Shown here: positions 47,258 through 55,651 of the stretch, piece after piece
Position numbering within the stretch: the stretch's first letter is position 1
Layout of the letters: every line of letters begins with the position of its first letter
Source: Lentilactobacillus parabuchneri DSM 5707 = NBRC 107865
Lineage (GTDB): Bacteria > Bacillota > Bacilli > Lactobacillales > Lactobacillaceae
Length of the DNA: 61,729 nt
Assembly: GCF_001435315.1 (NCBI RefSeq)
Contig: NZ_AZGK01000011.1
Span: 1 to 61,729 of the forward strand
Direction of reading: 5' to 3'
Notes under the pieces: generated by a model
What the model was told of the DNA's origin: nothing
The model's input: only the letters and a program-made list of their open reading frames with translations
The model's database searches: none
Position numbers and translations under genes: made by a program

Positions 47258-48184
47258 AAATCGGTTGGCGCTTGGGTAACGGGAGAGGAGATCCGGCAGC
47301 GAAAAGCTGAAGACCTGATCAGAGTCGTGGTATCTGAAGTAATACGTCTGGTCGCTTGAATCGAGGACCGAGATGTAGTGGGTGTAGTTAAAGTTCGGGT
47401 GGTCGTCCATGGACGGCTTGTAAGGAATTGACACGTCATCGAGGACATTAAATAATCGGTTGCGCGCTTCGAATTGGGTCCGGCTTTCCTGAGCGCCAAG
47501 CTTGTTGACCGCAGCCACCAGGAATCGGGTAGTTGGCGTGTTGGTGGCTTTAGGCAGGTCTTGGCTCATGATAATTTCCTGGGATTTGGTCGCTAAGGCA
47601 TTTTCGTTAGTGACACCAAGCGTTTTTTCCAGGCGAGCCATGTGTTCCGGATAGGTTGGCGAATTGGTCATCACACCAATTGAATCAGAAATGACTTCCA
47701 AGCCGTCAACAGTCGGCTCGATGATCAGTGTTTGGCCGGATTTGTCGGTCAAAATCCAATGAAACGCAAAGACCTCCTCGCCGGCCATCCAGTATTTCCC
47801 GATGATGACAATGTTGTCGAGGTCTTCTTTGACTTCATCAAGGGAGGCGTGTTCGCCCAGCACCCATGGTAGGAAGTCTTGGGGCGTTAGATTTAATTTG
47901 TCGTTAACTGGATCATCCAGGTAATGGGCCTTGAGTGGAAACATCAATTCGGCACAGCTAAGTCCCTGGGTGTTGACGCCGTCTGCGACCAAGATGTTGT
48001 CAGTCCCCTCAGTGCGGCCGCCACCAATATAAGGATATTTGATGGGACGGGTCCCAGATAAAGCGGTTACATAAGATGGCTGGTTAATTAAAACCGGCTT
48101 CCATGCCGCTTTGACTGGAAAGTCCATGGTCCGTGCTAAAAGAACGTGTTCGTTTAAAGTTTGCAGCGTTAAGCTGGTGCACAT
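47249..48184 (-). CDS. choloylglycine hydrolase family amidase (bile salt hydrolase or penicillin V acylase type)
   Basis: This 311-aa N-terminal nucleophile hydrolase cleaves linear amides. With ATG 48184 (GAGGTGA upstream) the protein begins M-C-T-S-L, so Cys2 becomes the catalytic N-terminal residue after Met removal. Arg18 and Asp21 (LLARTMDF), the asparagine in GVNTQGLS, Asn in MTNSPTYP and the late arginine region QFEARNRLF match known catalytic positions. Bile salt versus penicillin V preference cannot be decided by eye. Its end overlaps the convergent HAD gene by 9 bases. Confidence 0.88.
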   Translation of the reverse strand: MCTSLTLQTLNEHVLLARTMDFPVKAAWKPVLINQPSYVTALSGTRPIKYPYIGGGRTEGTDNILVADGVNTQGLSCAELMFPLKAHYLDDPVNDKLNLTPQDFLPWVLGEHASLDEVKEDLDNIVIIGKYWMAGEEVFAFHWILTDKSGQTLIIEPTVDGLEVISDSIGVMTNSPTYPEHMARLEKTLGVTNENALATKSQEIIMSQDLPKATNTPTTRFLVAAVNKLGAQESRTQFEARNRLFNVLDDVSIPYKPSMDDHPNFNYTHYISVLDSSDQTYYFRYHDSDQVFSFSLPDLLSRYPSANRFLI

Positions 48185-48287
48185 TGTGGTCACCTCGTGA
48201 TTGATTGTCTGGTTATCAAGATACGACTCAAATATAACACGAATTTGCGGGTGTATGAGGAGAAATGCTGTGCAGGTGAGTTACGAA

Positions 48288-48535
48288 CCGGCTTGACTCG
48301 CACTAAACGTGCTACTCAAGCCAGCTTCCTCCGCTTTATCCAATTAGGGGTTCCAGTGCAAAATTCGCACTAAAACCCCTAATTAAATAAATGCTCGGAA
48401 GCTCCCGGCTTGACTCGCACTAAACGTGTTCGTAGGAGCAACAACCTGCACCTAAGTCGGCTCCACCAGAAATCAAACTCGATTTCCGGCGAACCCAACT
48501 TAGGCTCCGGTTATTCCCGCTCCTACTCGCACTCT
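48288..48535 (-). repeat. second intergenic repeat cluster
   Basis: It contains two identical 24-base direct repeats (48288-48311 and 48405-48428, CCGGCTTGACTCGCAC...), a hairpin with AATTAGGGGTT and AACCCCTAATT arms (48342-48384), and a nested hairpin closed by GTAGGAGC (48432) and GCTCCTAC (48526) with inner CCTAAGT/ACTTAGG. Read on the minus strand it starts AGAGTGCGAG, like the family at 34-43 kb. No ORF is present in this 400-base gap. Confidence 0.8.
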
Positions 48536-48586
48536 GCTTCATAATAGTGTAAACTAAAACCAATAATAGTAAAAAGGGGAATGATT

Positions 48587-49213
48587 ATGAAATCCGCCTG
48601 GAATTTAGTTGGGATGGGGCTTTGGCTTCTTCTCATTGTTTATTTTGCATACATTATTCACGATATGCGGGCCCGTCGGCTTCGGCTTATCGTGACTGAA
48701 AAAAAGAGCTTCACTTGGCACAATTTTTGGATTTCGTTTGGTGAATTAGCCATTTTCCTGTTATTTCTCTGGGGGATGTCTTACGCGACATTTTTCCAAG
48801 ACGTCAAGAAGATGGATCAAAACCGGATTACTACCAGTTACTCATACAAGCCGTTGATTATTCGCTACCGGGCCGATCAATCCGATTATGTGACGGTTTC
48901 AAATGGTAACGGACGCAAACCGATTCAAAATTACACCTACTATGTCGATGGCGGCAAGTACATGGTTGACAGCACAAATGCGACTGTGGTGTATGGAAAG
49001 AGTAATTTGAATATCCAAGCTGAAGCCTATAAGTGGAACAAAGAGTGGTTGGATCATCTGGATACCAGGTACCAAGATGCCTGGGTCGCAACGGTTACCA
49101 CCACGTATAAAAAAGACTTCTTTAACGGAATCGGCCTACATGCAGGACGACAAGCTGATCGATTCAGCTTAATTCGAATTCCGGATAAGTCGTTTATGAA
49201 TGTCAAAAATTAG
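48587..49213 (+). CDS. membrane protein of unknown function
   Basis: This 208-aa protein has two N-terminal TM helices (LVGMGLWLLLIVYFAYIIH and ISFGELAIFLLFLWGMSYATF) and an extracellular C-terminal domain of about 130 residues rich in Tyr and Thr (YVTVSNGNGRKPIQNYTYYV). ATG 48587 is better spaced from AAGGGGAA than the ATG six bases before. I do not know a function; the outside domain could bind cell-wall material. Confidence 0.65.
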   Translation: MKSAWNLVGMGLWLLLIVYFAYIIHDMRARRLRLIVTEKKSFTWHNFWISFGELAIFLLFLWGMSYATFFQDVKKMDQNRITTSYSYKPLIIRYRADQSDYVTVSNGNGRKPIQNYTYYVDGGKYMVDSTNATVVYGKSNLNIQAEAYKWNKEWLDHLDTRYQDAWVATVTTTYKKDFFNGIGLHAGRQADRFSLIRIPDKSFMNVKN

Positions 49214-49228
49214 TGAGCAATGAGACCT

Positions 49229-49312
49229 GATTAGGCTCCGGCGCCCACGATAAAAGGGATAAAGATGAGTGATGCTGCTCATCTTTATCCCTTTTATTTA
49301 TATTGCCTAATC
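49229..49312. terminator. nested bidirectional terminator
   Basis: The inner stem is a perfect 18-bp pairing of AAAAGGGATAAAGATGAG (49252) with CTCATCTTTATCCCTTTT (49278). The outer arms GATTAGGC (49229) and GCCTAATC (49305) can also pair. It separates two convergent genes and reaches into the last codons of the minus-strand one. Confidence 0.88.
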
Positions 49313-51187
49313 CATTTCAACATTATCCGCAACTGGCAAACCCAGTACCTGCGCTGCCAATTTGTCAGCGGTCTGCAGGTTGGTGTCGTTCACACCTGGG
49401 CGAGGTGCGGCATTGGTTACGTAGCGCAACCCGTCCAGTGGCACGCCCCAAATGTAAACGTCTGGTTGAACGTTGCCATTTGCGTCCAGAAACTGATCGG
49501 TTTGTTGATCAACGTCGACCGCATTAATTGCGACAGCTTTATCGCCAATGTGGAGTTGGTGTGTTCGAGCCAATTTGGCATCAACTAAGCTTTCTAGAAT
49601 CGGGTTGGCAGAGATGTCGAGGTTGGCCTTTGGTACCCGGGCCTCAATTAAAGTTGCCGACCGGAATTTATCCGTATTACGTTTAGGAGCGGCGGTCACA
49701 AACCAACCATCTTGTCCCTTGACTTCCATTCCCGGTGCCAAAATTGTGACAACCCCGCTGCGAATCAAGGCTGATAACTCCTTGGTACGAACAACCGGCG
49801 GTCCCATGATTAAGAAGTTAATCGTCGAATCCAGCACGCCCCAGAATTTTTCGGCATCATCTTGATCGGTGAAATAATCGTTAGCCAAGATTTCCCTAAA
49901 TGCTGGGCGAAAATCTCTGAGAAGATCTCGTGCAGCGGCTAGCGGGCCGGTCTTAGACCCCTTGAGTGAATCGTCGACTTCCTGATTCAGCCAATTGATG
50001 ATAATTGACTGGTAGTCTTCAGTTCCAACGGCCTGGACATCCTTAAATGGGTTCACGATAAAGTCCCAGTTGAAGACATCTTCTTCTTCGAAACCAAACT
50101 TTTTGAGAACGGCTGCCCTATCGTCGTTCGCTAAGAATTCCTGTTCAAATTCAGTGGCGCTCTTATAAGGATATTTATCGTTAATGGTCAACTTATAGAA
50201 GACGAGTTTTAAGTCTAAAAGCAAAAGGTCCATGAATTTGTCAAAGGGTAGCTTGCCGTCGACTAAGTTCTTTTGAATGTTTTCCTGCGTCAAAAACTTT
50301 GGAACCGCACATTCGCCGTAGCCCTTTTCGTTGATTGGTTTTGGATAGTACGGCATGCCCCGACGAGAACCGGCGATGATTCGCGGTTCGCGACCAGATG
50401 GCTGGTAGAATAAACTGCCATCCTCATTTTGCATGTAATGGCCACCACGACCGAGGGTGAGTTCAGAAATATAGTCGATGAAGCTGAGGCCTAAACCGCG
50501 GATGATTGCGGGCTCGCCAGCCGGAATGCCGCTTAAATCAGCATCACCGGGATGAGTTGGGGCAATATACGTCAAGGCATTATCCTGCGCATAGGAGGCG
50601 AGCTTTTGTTCGTCGTCGTTGAGGTAATTTTCCTGTTGGCCCAGACTCATGACCACTTTGTCAAATGTATAAGTGCCCTCATTAGTCTTAATGACTGGCT
50701 TTTTTGAATCGTTATAAGTCAGACTGACAACTTGTGATTTCATCACAGAAGTTGAAATTTCAGTTGGCTGCTGTTTAATCAGATCCTCGTAGAACCACTT
50801 GATGTAGGCGCCAAATAAAACGCGTGGCGCATAGCCGTTAATCTGTACCTGAGCGGCCGCGGCGATGATATCAGACGAGTAGCCGTTTTTGGCCAAATAC
50901 TGATTGGCATCATCACTTCTGGCCCACTCGAATAAAGAAGGGCCGTCATAGACCTTGCTGGACATGTTGACGGACGAATCGGTGAACAGGGTGATTTGAT
51001 CAGCGGCACTATTCATAATCAGTTCGTCTGATTGATCCGTTCGCCAGACGCGGCCACCAATGCCATACGGGTCAAACAGGGTAATCGACAGTTTTTCCGT
51101 TTGGTCACTGTGATATTTATATTGATTAAACAACTGGGAGGTCAATAAAATCCCCCTTGGACCAGCACCAATAATTCCAACTTTCAT
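49307..51187 (-). CDS. FAD/NAD(P)-binding protein
   Basis: This 626-aa cytosolic protein has an N-terminal dinucleotide fold (KVGIIGAGPRGILLTSQLF) and the NAD_binding_9 type layout (FDPYGIGGRVWRTDQS, FDKVVMSLGQQENY, then GLGLSFIDYISELTLGRGG). Relatives are annotated as FAD-dependent oxidoreductases of unknown substrate. ATG 51187 has AGGAG 8 bases upstream; the frame stays open to 51280 but runs into the next gene. It follows the VanX-like gene by 23 bases, so they are co-transcribed. Confidence 0.85.
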   Translation of the reverse strand: MKVGIIGAGPRGILLTSQLFNQYKYHSDQTEKLSITLFDPYGIGGRVWRTDQSDELIMNSAADQITLFTDSSVNMSSKVYDGPSLFEWARSDDANQYLAKNGYSSDIIAAAAQVQINGYAPRVLFGAYIKWFYEDLIKQQPTEISTSVMKSQVVSLTYNDSKKPVIKTNEGTYTFDKVVMSLGQQENYLNDDEQKLASYAQDNALTYIAPTHPGDADLSGIPAGEPAIIRGLGLSFIDYISELTLGRGGHYMQNEDGSLFYQPSGREPRIIAGSRRGMPYYPKPINEKGYGECAVPKFLTQENIQKNLVDGKLPFDKFMDLLLLDLKLVFYKLTINDKYPYKSATEFEQEFLANDDRAAVLKKFGFEEEDVFNWDFIVNPFKDVQAVGTEDYQSIIINWLNQEVDDSLKGSKTGPLAAARDLLRDFRPAFREILANDYFTDQDDAEKFWGVLDSTINFLIMGPPVVRTKELSALIRSGVVTILAPGMEVKGQDGWFVTAAPKRNTDKFRSATLIEARVPKANLDISANPILESLVDAKLARTHQLHIGDKAVAINAVDVDQQTDQFLDANGNVQPDVYIWGVPLDGLRYVTNAAPRPGVNDTNLQTADKLAAQVLGLPVADNVEMD

Positions 51188-51210
51188 ATCATATACTCCT
51201 AATATCTGAT

Positions 51211-51774
51211 TTAGTAATCTTTTGGATCGACTTCTAGAGGTCCAAACGCGTCTGCGTCCGAGTCGCGGAAGTCCCACCATTCGTTTTCATATCCGACAAA
51301 ACCTGCTTGTCGCATGGCTTCATTAAGAATATCGTAGTTCTTTTGGGCTGCCGGTGTCCATGATGATTTTTCGTTGCGCTTGGCAGCACCGGTGAAGTCG
51401 TCAAAGGCAGTTGGCATTTCAATGTCGTTGCCATCCTTGTCAGTTAGTGTCAAATCAAAGGTTACGCCCTTTTGGTGGCTAAAATTTGGATCCGGTTCGG
51501 CTACCCAAATCGGGTCGGGATAGACGTCAAACAGCCGTTTTTGGGCGTAAGTCGGACGATAGGCATCCCAAATTTTGATGCGATAACCCTTGTCTTTTAG
51601 CGCCTTGCTTGCCTGGGCAAGCTTTTTGACGGTATCAATTCGAGAAATCGCTTGGTCAAAATCATAAACGACTTGGTGGGTAAAATTATCGCTGGTTGCG
51701 TACTTCAGGTCAACAATGATGTCCGGGTCGGCGTCGTGAACGTTCATATAGCCTTGGGTTTTCTTATCAGCCAT
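51211..51774 (-). CDS. VanX-like D-Ala-D-Ala dipeptidase family protein with altered zinc site
   Basis: This 187-aa M15D-family protein, without signal peptide, is expected to hydrolyse D-Ala-D-Ala. VanX-type segments are IIVDLKYATSDNF, IWDAYRPTYAQK and the SxHxxGxxxD zinc motif FSHQKGVTFDL. The third zinc ligand, His in the EWWHF motif of VanX, reads EWWDF here: Asp168, codon GAC at 51271-51273. The Glu is kept. Asp can bind zinc, so activity is not excluded. GGAGGTG lies before the ATG. It leads a unit with the FAD protein. Confidence 0.85.
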   Translation of the reverse strand: MADKKTQGYMNVHDADPDIIVDLKYATSDNFTHQVVYDFDQAISRIDTVKKLAQASKALKDKGYRIKIWDAYRPTYAQKRLFDVYPDPIWVAEPDPNFSHQKGVTFDLTLTDKDGNDIEMPTAFDDFTGAAKRNEKSSWTPAAQKNYDILNEAMRQAGFVGYENEWWDFRDSDADAFGPLEVDPKDY

Positions 51775-51829
51775 TTTGGCACCTCCATAGTATGAGAAAA
51801 TTCTCGTTAGGTTAATGTTATATTAATAA

Positions 51830-52477
51830 TTATTCATTTTCAAACGTATTCCCGCGGTAAATACCGATATCATCGACGTAAATCGTGCCGGTGTATGGTT
51901 TGGCCTGTTCTTTGAGCATACCCACCTTGGGATAAGCGATGGTCGACGTTGAGGTCGCCTTGATGGCGGTCCCCATTTCTTCACCGGTATCGCCATTTAA
52001 GCCGGAGGGGATGTCGACAGCGTGAATCTTGGCTGCCGAGGCGTTGGCTTTGTCGATCACGGTAGCGTAATCCCCGCCAACATTGCGTGACAAGCCACTG
52101 CCAAATAAGGAATCCACCAGCGTCGTAAATTTGTCAAAATTGGCATCCATGAAGACCTTGGGGATTTGGTAATAGTCACAAATGCGGGCCTGGGCTTTGT
52201 GGTCAGCACTTGCATGATCCGGATTGCCAACGGTTAAGATTGATACTTTGTAGCCGTGAGTGGCCAATAGGCGGGCAACAACCAGACCGTCGCCGCCGTT
52301 ATTGCCGGTTCCAGCCAGAATGAGGACGTTGCTTAAGTCCAGATCCGGGTTCGCCAACATATTTTCATAAATCTTTAACCCGGCCCGTTCCATTAGAACT
52401 AAGGAAGGGATGCCGATTTTATTGATTGTTTTATCATCTAATTCACGTGATTCTTCAACCGTGATTGCTTGTGTCAT
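51830..52477 (-). CDS. nnrE: NAD(P)H-hydrate epimerase
   Basis: This 215-aa YjeF_N-type enzyme epimerises damaged (hydrated) NAD(P)H so that the dehydratase can repair it. Family motifs are LVLMERAGLKIYENM, LAGTGNNGGDGLVVARLL and VDIPSGLNGDTG. Only the epimerase domain is present; the dehydratase domain often fused to it is not here. ATG 52477 follows GGGAGG by 7 bases. Confidence 0.92.
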   Translation of the reverse strand: MTQAITVEESRELDDKTINKIGIPSLVLMERAGLKIYENMLANPDLDLSNVLILAGTGNNGGDGLVVARLLATHGYKVSILTVGNPDHASADHKAQARICDYYQIPKVFMDANFDKFTTLVDSLFGSGLSRNVGGDYATVIDKANASAAKIHAVDIPSGLNGDTGEEMGTAIKATSTSTIAYPKVGMLKEQAKPYTGTIYVDDIGIYRGNTFENE

Positions 52478-52652
52478 GATATTACCTCCCAACATGATGA
52501 TGAAAGCACTTCACACCCTATATGTTCAACTATTCAGAGGGGAAATGCAAGGACAATGTGTGGAATTTGGTCGTCTATAAATAATATACGTGCTTTTTGT
52601 GAAATTCCTGCATTATAATGGTGGCAGTAATGAAATTATTGGAGGTACAAAT

Positions 52653-52982
52653 ATGTCCCTAGATTACCCAGAAAATATCCGTGAATTTGAAGATAAATTT
52701 GCCATCGAAAAAGCCCGCCACCCGGAAACAACCAGGGACGGACTCATGAAGCAGGTGATTGAAGATGCCTTTCAAGGCTATTTGGATGAAGCAGAAGAGG
52801 GACACTACGACACCGGCAAATTAGTTGGCAAGGAGATTCAAGTTTTTGGCCTCAATAACCAGCTGCTCAAATCGATTCCACCAATTGGTGATTCATTTGA
52901 ATCCGACTTCGAAAAAGACGGCGACAAGCTGATGTGGTACTTGGAAGATCAAGCCGATCGGGTCGCCCGTGAATTTTCATAG
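52653..52982 (+). CDS. small acidic unknown protein
   Basis: This 109-aa acidic protein with no TM segment has a helical first half (REFEDKFAIEKARHPETTRD) and a Glu/Asp-rich middle, and ends EDQADRVAREFS. ATG 52653 is preceded by TTGGAGG at 7 bases. It sits just before the tRNA gene, and I know no function. Confidence 0.6.
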   Translation: MSLDYPENIREFEDKFAIEKARHPETTRDGLMKQVIEDAFQGYLDEAEEGHYDTGKLVGKEIQVFGLNNQLLKSIPPIGDSFESDFEKDGDKLMWYLEDQADRVAREFS

Positions 52983-52991
52983 GCGAAGCGG

Positions 52992-53020
52992 TTGTATTAT
53001 TATGCAGTAACCGCTATAAT
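52992..53020 (+). promoter_or_regulatory. tRNA promoter
   Basis: TTGTAT (52992-52997) and TATAAT (53015-53020) are 17 bases apart, 14 bases before the tRNA. Confidence 0.75.
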
Positions 53021-53033
53021 TAGATGATGTAAG

Positions 53034-53105
53034 GCGTCCTTAGTGTAATGGATAGCACATGAGATTTCGGTCCTCATGATCCGAGTTCGACTCTCGGGGG
53101 ACGCA
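53034..53105 (+). tRNA. tRNA-Arg (anticodon UCG)
   Basis: Acceptor GCGTCCT pairs with GGGACGC and the discriminator is A; CCA is not encoded. The D stem is GTGT/GCAC, and the T arm is CCGAG-TTCGACT-CTCGG. The anticodon loop TTTCGGT gives UCG, reading CGA. The anticodon stem TGAGA/CCTCA has an A-C mismatch at its last pair. It marks the left edge of the accessory region. Confidence 0.85.
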
Positions 53106-53115
53106 TAAACTGCGT

Positions 53116-53171
53116 AAGAATCCTTGGTAGATCAGGGATTCTTATTTTTTTCACCGAAAATTCACCGAAAA
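53116..53171 (+). terminator. terminator plus short tandem repeat after the tRNA
   Basis: TAAGAATCC pairs with GGATTCTTA and is followed by a T run (to 53150). Directly behind lies a two-copy tandem of TTCACCGAAAA (53150-53171). The segment may be an old integration joint, but no second copy of the tRNA 3' end is seen. Confidence 0.65.
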
Positions 53172-53234
53172 ATGGTTAAAGTGCTAAGAAACTGCTGAAT
53201 TTTTGAAGGTCCACAGAATGGGAGGTCAATGGAA

Positions 53235-53726
53235 ATGACGCGCCAACCAGATATCCAGAACAATGTTGGTTTCGTTAAAGCTAACTTGGCTGACTTGATC
53301 TATTCAGAAGCACAATTTGAAGATATTCAAGCCTCATACGGCGAAGTGGAGGAGTTGATAAAGGGAAACACGCTTCACGTCGTTTCAGATGATGACCAAC
53401 TCGTTGTGTCCAACCTGAGGGATGCTTGGAACTATGTTATTAGTGAAGTACCTGATTTTAATCTTTCAACCATCAAAAAGATCAATGGCTTGGTTGCGAA
53501 GGATGAATCGCTCGAGTGGGGCCAACTCCGAACAGGTTCGATTCAAATTGGTGGCGTGAGCTATGTTCCGCCTGTCCCTGATGAAGAATCGGTCCAGCAT
53601 ACGCTAGCTAACATGGTTGGCAAAGGCAGTTCGATAATCGATACTGCATTAGAGGTAATGCTTTATTTGATGCGTTCGCAACTTTTCTGGGATGGTAATA
53701 AACGGACGGCAATCCCTATACGATGA
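53235..53726 (+). pseudogene. truncated Fic-family protein
   Basis: The 163-aa ORF holds the N-terminal part of a Fic/DOC AMP-transferase (helical domain, TIKKINGLVAKDESLEWGQ, then GSIQIGGVSYVPPVPDEESV as the flap region). It reaches the active-site loop SQLFWDGNKRTA and then stops after IPIR, losing the roughly 40 or more residues that normally follow. The histidine of the HxFxxGNxR motif is Gln here. ATG 53235 is better spaced from GGAGG than the ATG six bases upstream. It is probably inactive for AMPylation; the sequence after it matches no Fic continuation in any frame I read. Confidence 0.75.
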
Positions 53727-54003
53727 CCGACTGGCTGAAAAGGGTTTGTATCGTGTCGACTGATAAGTAATCAGAGCACGTAGTCTAGCCTTTTCGGAAC
53801 CCACATCATTTCTCCAGTTGGTTTCTGAAGTGTTCACGCTGCCATATTTATTTTCTTGTTCATCAGCCGTTCTCAAAAAAGTTGCTAGCTTGTGGGGAAG
53901 CTTTGCTTACAGTAAGTTGATTATTTGATTCAACGACTCATTCGATTTCATCGGACGGCTTTACATCTATGATTAATCTTTGATTGTTCACAATTACATA
54001 TTA
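53727..54003. other. gene-free junction region
   Basis: No convincing gene is present. Short open stretches in several frames follow the Fic break (for example YDDRLAEKGLYRVD then a stop), which suggests joined remnants rather than a regulatory region. Confidence 0.4.
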
Positions 54004-54549
54004 TCAGTTGAATCTTGCAGCCGTTGAGTATGAATCCCCAAGAGACTCTCTACCGTAACCACCATCCCACGATGTATCAACATTGGTGTATTTTGCTGGT
54101 ATTTCCTTCTTCTTATAATTGACAGGAATTGCGTCGTATTGATAGTGATAGGTATCGCCATCGTAATCAGTAATACGTTCTAACAAGTAGAAATATTTTC
54201 CATCGTGCTTAAAAGTATAACCGTTTTTCTTTGTGTTTTTTAAAATATAGACAGAATTACCATCCGTTGGTCCCATGTCATCAGTATCATCAATTGTCCC
54301 CACCGCAATGTCTACAGCATCATGCTTTTCAGCAAACGTCAGGGCCTTTCTCGGACTTTTATATCCCGGATATGAAAATCCTATTCTACTAAGAAATGAT
54401 TCATGACTTGAATCACTACCTGATGAGGAATTTACCATTCCAACCCCAGCTAAAGCAATAAAAATACTACCCCATGCAGCAAATTTCTTTCCTTTTGAAA
54501 AATAAAAAATGGCACATATACCAAATACAACGATGACAAGTATTCCCAT
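54004..54549 (-). CDS. membrane-anchored protein of unknown function
   Basis: This 181-aa protein has two N-terminal hydrophobic helices (MGILVIVVFGICAIFYFSKG; AAWGSIFIALAGVGMVNSS) and an outside domain. The part VYILKNTKKNGYTFKHDGKY-FYLLER resembles VFVMKNKRHGNYVFKYKNHY-VYIIKT in the protein at 55242, so the two share a domain of about 80 residues. GAGGGG lies before the ATG. No function is known. The 335 bases upstream to 54884 are AT-rich and hold no other gene. Confidence 0.65.
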   Translation of the reverse strand: MGILVIVVFGICAIFYFSKGKKFAAWGSIFIALAGVGMVNSSSGSDSSHESFLSRIGFSYPGYKSPRKALTFAEKHDAVDIAVGTIDDTDDMGPTDGNSVYILKNTKKNGYTFKHDGKYFYLLERITDYDGDTYHYQYDAIPVNYKKKEIPAKYTNVDTSWDGGYGRESLGDSYSTAARFN

Positions 54550-54884
54550 TTCAAACCCCTCACTTACTATTAGTTAACGCTGTCAACAAATTAGTAATTT
54601 AATTATACCACTATCATTTTTGTTGAAACTAAGAATCTTTGAATTTATTTAATTGAGCTAAAGCCAATATATAATTCTAGCCGATTGATTTAAAATTTTA
54701 ATTTTATGTATGAAAAAAGGCCTTGAATGAAACTAATAGTATATCAGACTTTACGGGGGGATGAAATTCAAAAGGGAATTTCAATAGTATGTTCATAAAT
54801 TGATACAAGTACCTATTGTCAGGGGTGATTGCTAGGATTAAAATGAAGTTATGTAATTATAAACAATTTTCGGGGTGGTACATA

Positions 54885-55190
54885 ATGAATGGTTGGGTGA
54901 AGTTTGGAATAGTTTGGCTTATTTTTATGATGATGCCATATTATGGTTTTATTACGAAAACTTTTATTGGAATGGTTATTTTTTTAATTTTAGATGTGCT
55001 GTTTCCTGATAAGTCTAAGAACAGCGAGCAATCTTCCAATCAGATTATGCCGCCTTCTTCAACTAGTAAGCCTAAGTCAGTCTCAGTTATTGAGAATGGG
55101 CAAGAAAAGAAGGTTTGTCCGGAATGTAATGCCAAGGTGAGTCCTGATGCTAATTGGTGTCCCCAGTGTGGTCATCAATTCAAGAAATGA
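54885..55190 (+). CDS. membrane protein with C-terminal zinc ribbon
   Basis: This 101-aa protein has two hydrophobic helices (FGIVWLIFMMMPYYGFI; FIGMVIFLILDVLF), a Ser/Pro/Lys linker, and a C-terminal zinc ribbon VCPECNAKVSPDANWCPQCG. ATG 54885 behind GGGGTGG is preferred to a start 69 bases upstream. It is followed after 10 bases by the start region of the next gene, so they form a unit. The ribbon faces the cytosol if both helices span the membrane. Confidence 0.65.
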   Translation: MNGWVKFGIVWLIFMMMPYYGFITKTFIGMVIFLILDVLFPDKSKNSEQSSNQIMPPSSTSKPKSVSVIENGQEKKVCPECNAKVSPDANWCPQCGHQFKK

Positions 55191-55241
55191 GGGAGAAGTA
55201 ATGTTAACAAATTAAGCACGGGCCGGAAAGTAATTACTGTT

Positions 55242-55568
55242 ATGGTTGTGATTGGGGCTTTCTTTATTACCAAGGAACGTCCGTGGCAACCACGGGGGTA
55301 TCAGAATGCTGATTCAGTGATGGGGTATGCGTTGGCAAATGATGATAGTATTCCAGCTGATATGGAGCTTGCTTCCGTCCGTGAAGATAATAATGGTGAC
55401 TACACGGACACTAATGTTGAACGAGTATTCGTCATGAAAAATAAACGTCATGGTAATTATGTCTTTAAGTACAAAAATCATTACGTGTACATAATTAAAA
55501 CTGATGATTTTTCCAACAACTCATATTGGCTAGAGGCAATCGGAGTACATGAGGATGACAACCAGTAA
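55242..55568 (+). CDS. anchored protein related to the 54004-54549 gene
   Basis: This 108-aa protein has an N-terminal hydrophobic helix and an outside domain shared with the 54.0-kb protein. The start is uncertain: a good GGGAG site at 55191 stands before an ATG at 55201 that opens only a 4-codon frame (ATG TTA ACA AAT TAA), while the protein frame runs in from upstream as NKLSTGRKVITVMVVIGAFF without ATG, GTG or TTG before 55242. A frameshift near 55205-55214 would restore a normal start. It may be a decayed gene. Confidence 0.5.
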   Translation: MVVIGAFFITKERPWQPRGYQNADSVMGYALANDDSIPADMELASVREDNNGDYTDTNVERVFVMKNKRHGNYVFKYKNHYVYIIKTDDFSNNSYWLEAIGVHEDDNQ

Positions 55569-55651
55569 GTATCGACTACATTTTAAAGAACGGTTATCTT
55601 TTGAAAAGTATTATAAAAAATGACTGTTTTGGTTAGGGAGGTTAAAGGCAA

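Noticed and set aside
51188-51280. 31-residue N-terminal extension of the FAD-binding protein
   Set aside because: It overlaps the VanX-like gene out of frame and the nucleotide-binding fold begins exactly at MKVGIIGAG, with AGGAG before it.
53150-53171. Attachment site pair for a prophage
   Set aside because: Only a short tandem after the tRNA is visible; no integrase and no duplicated tRNA end in the window, so an att call is not supported.
53649-53876. Minus-strand ORF opposite the Fic break
   Set aside because: It has no ribosome site or family and partly mirrors the Fic coding strand; it is treated as a chance frame in a junction region.
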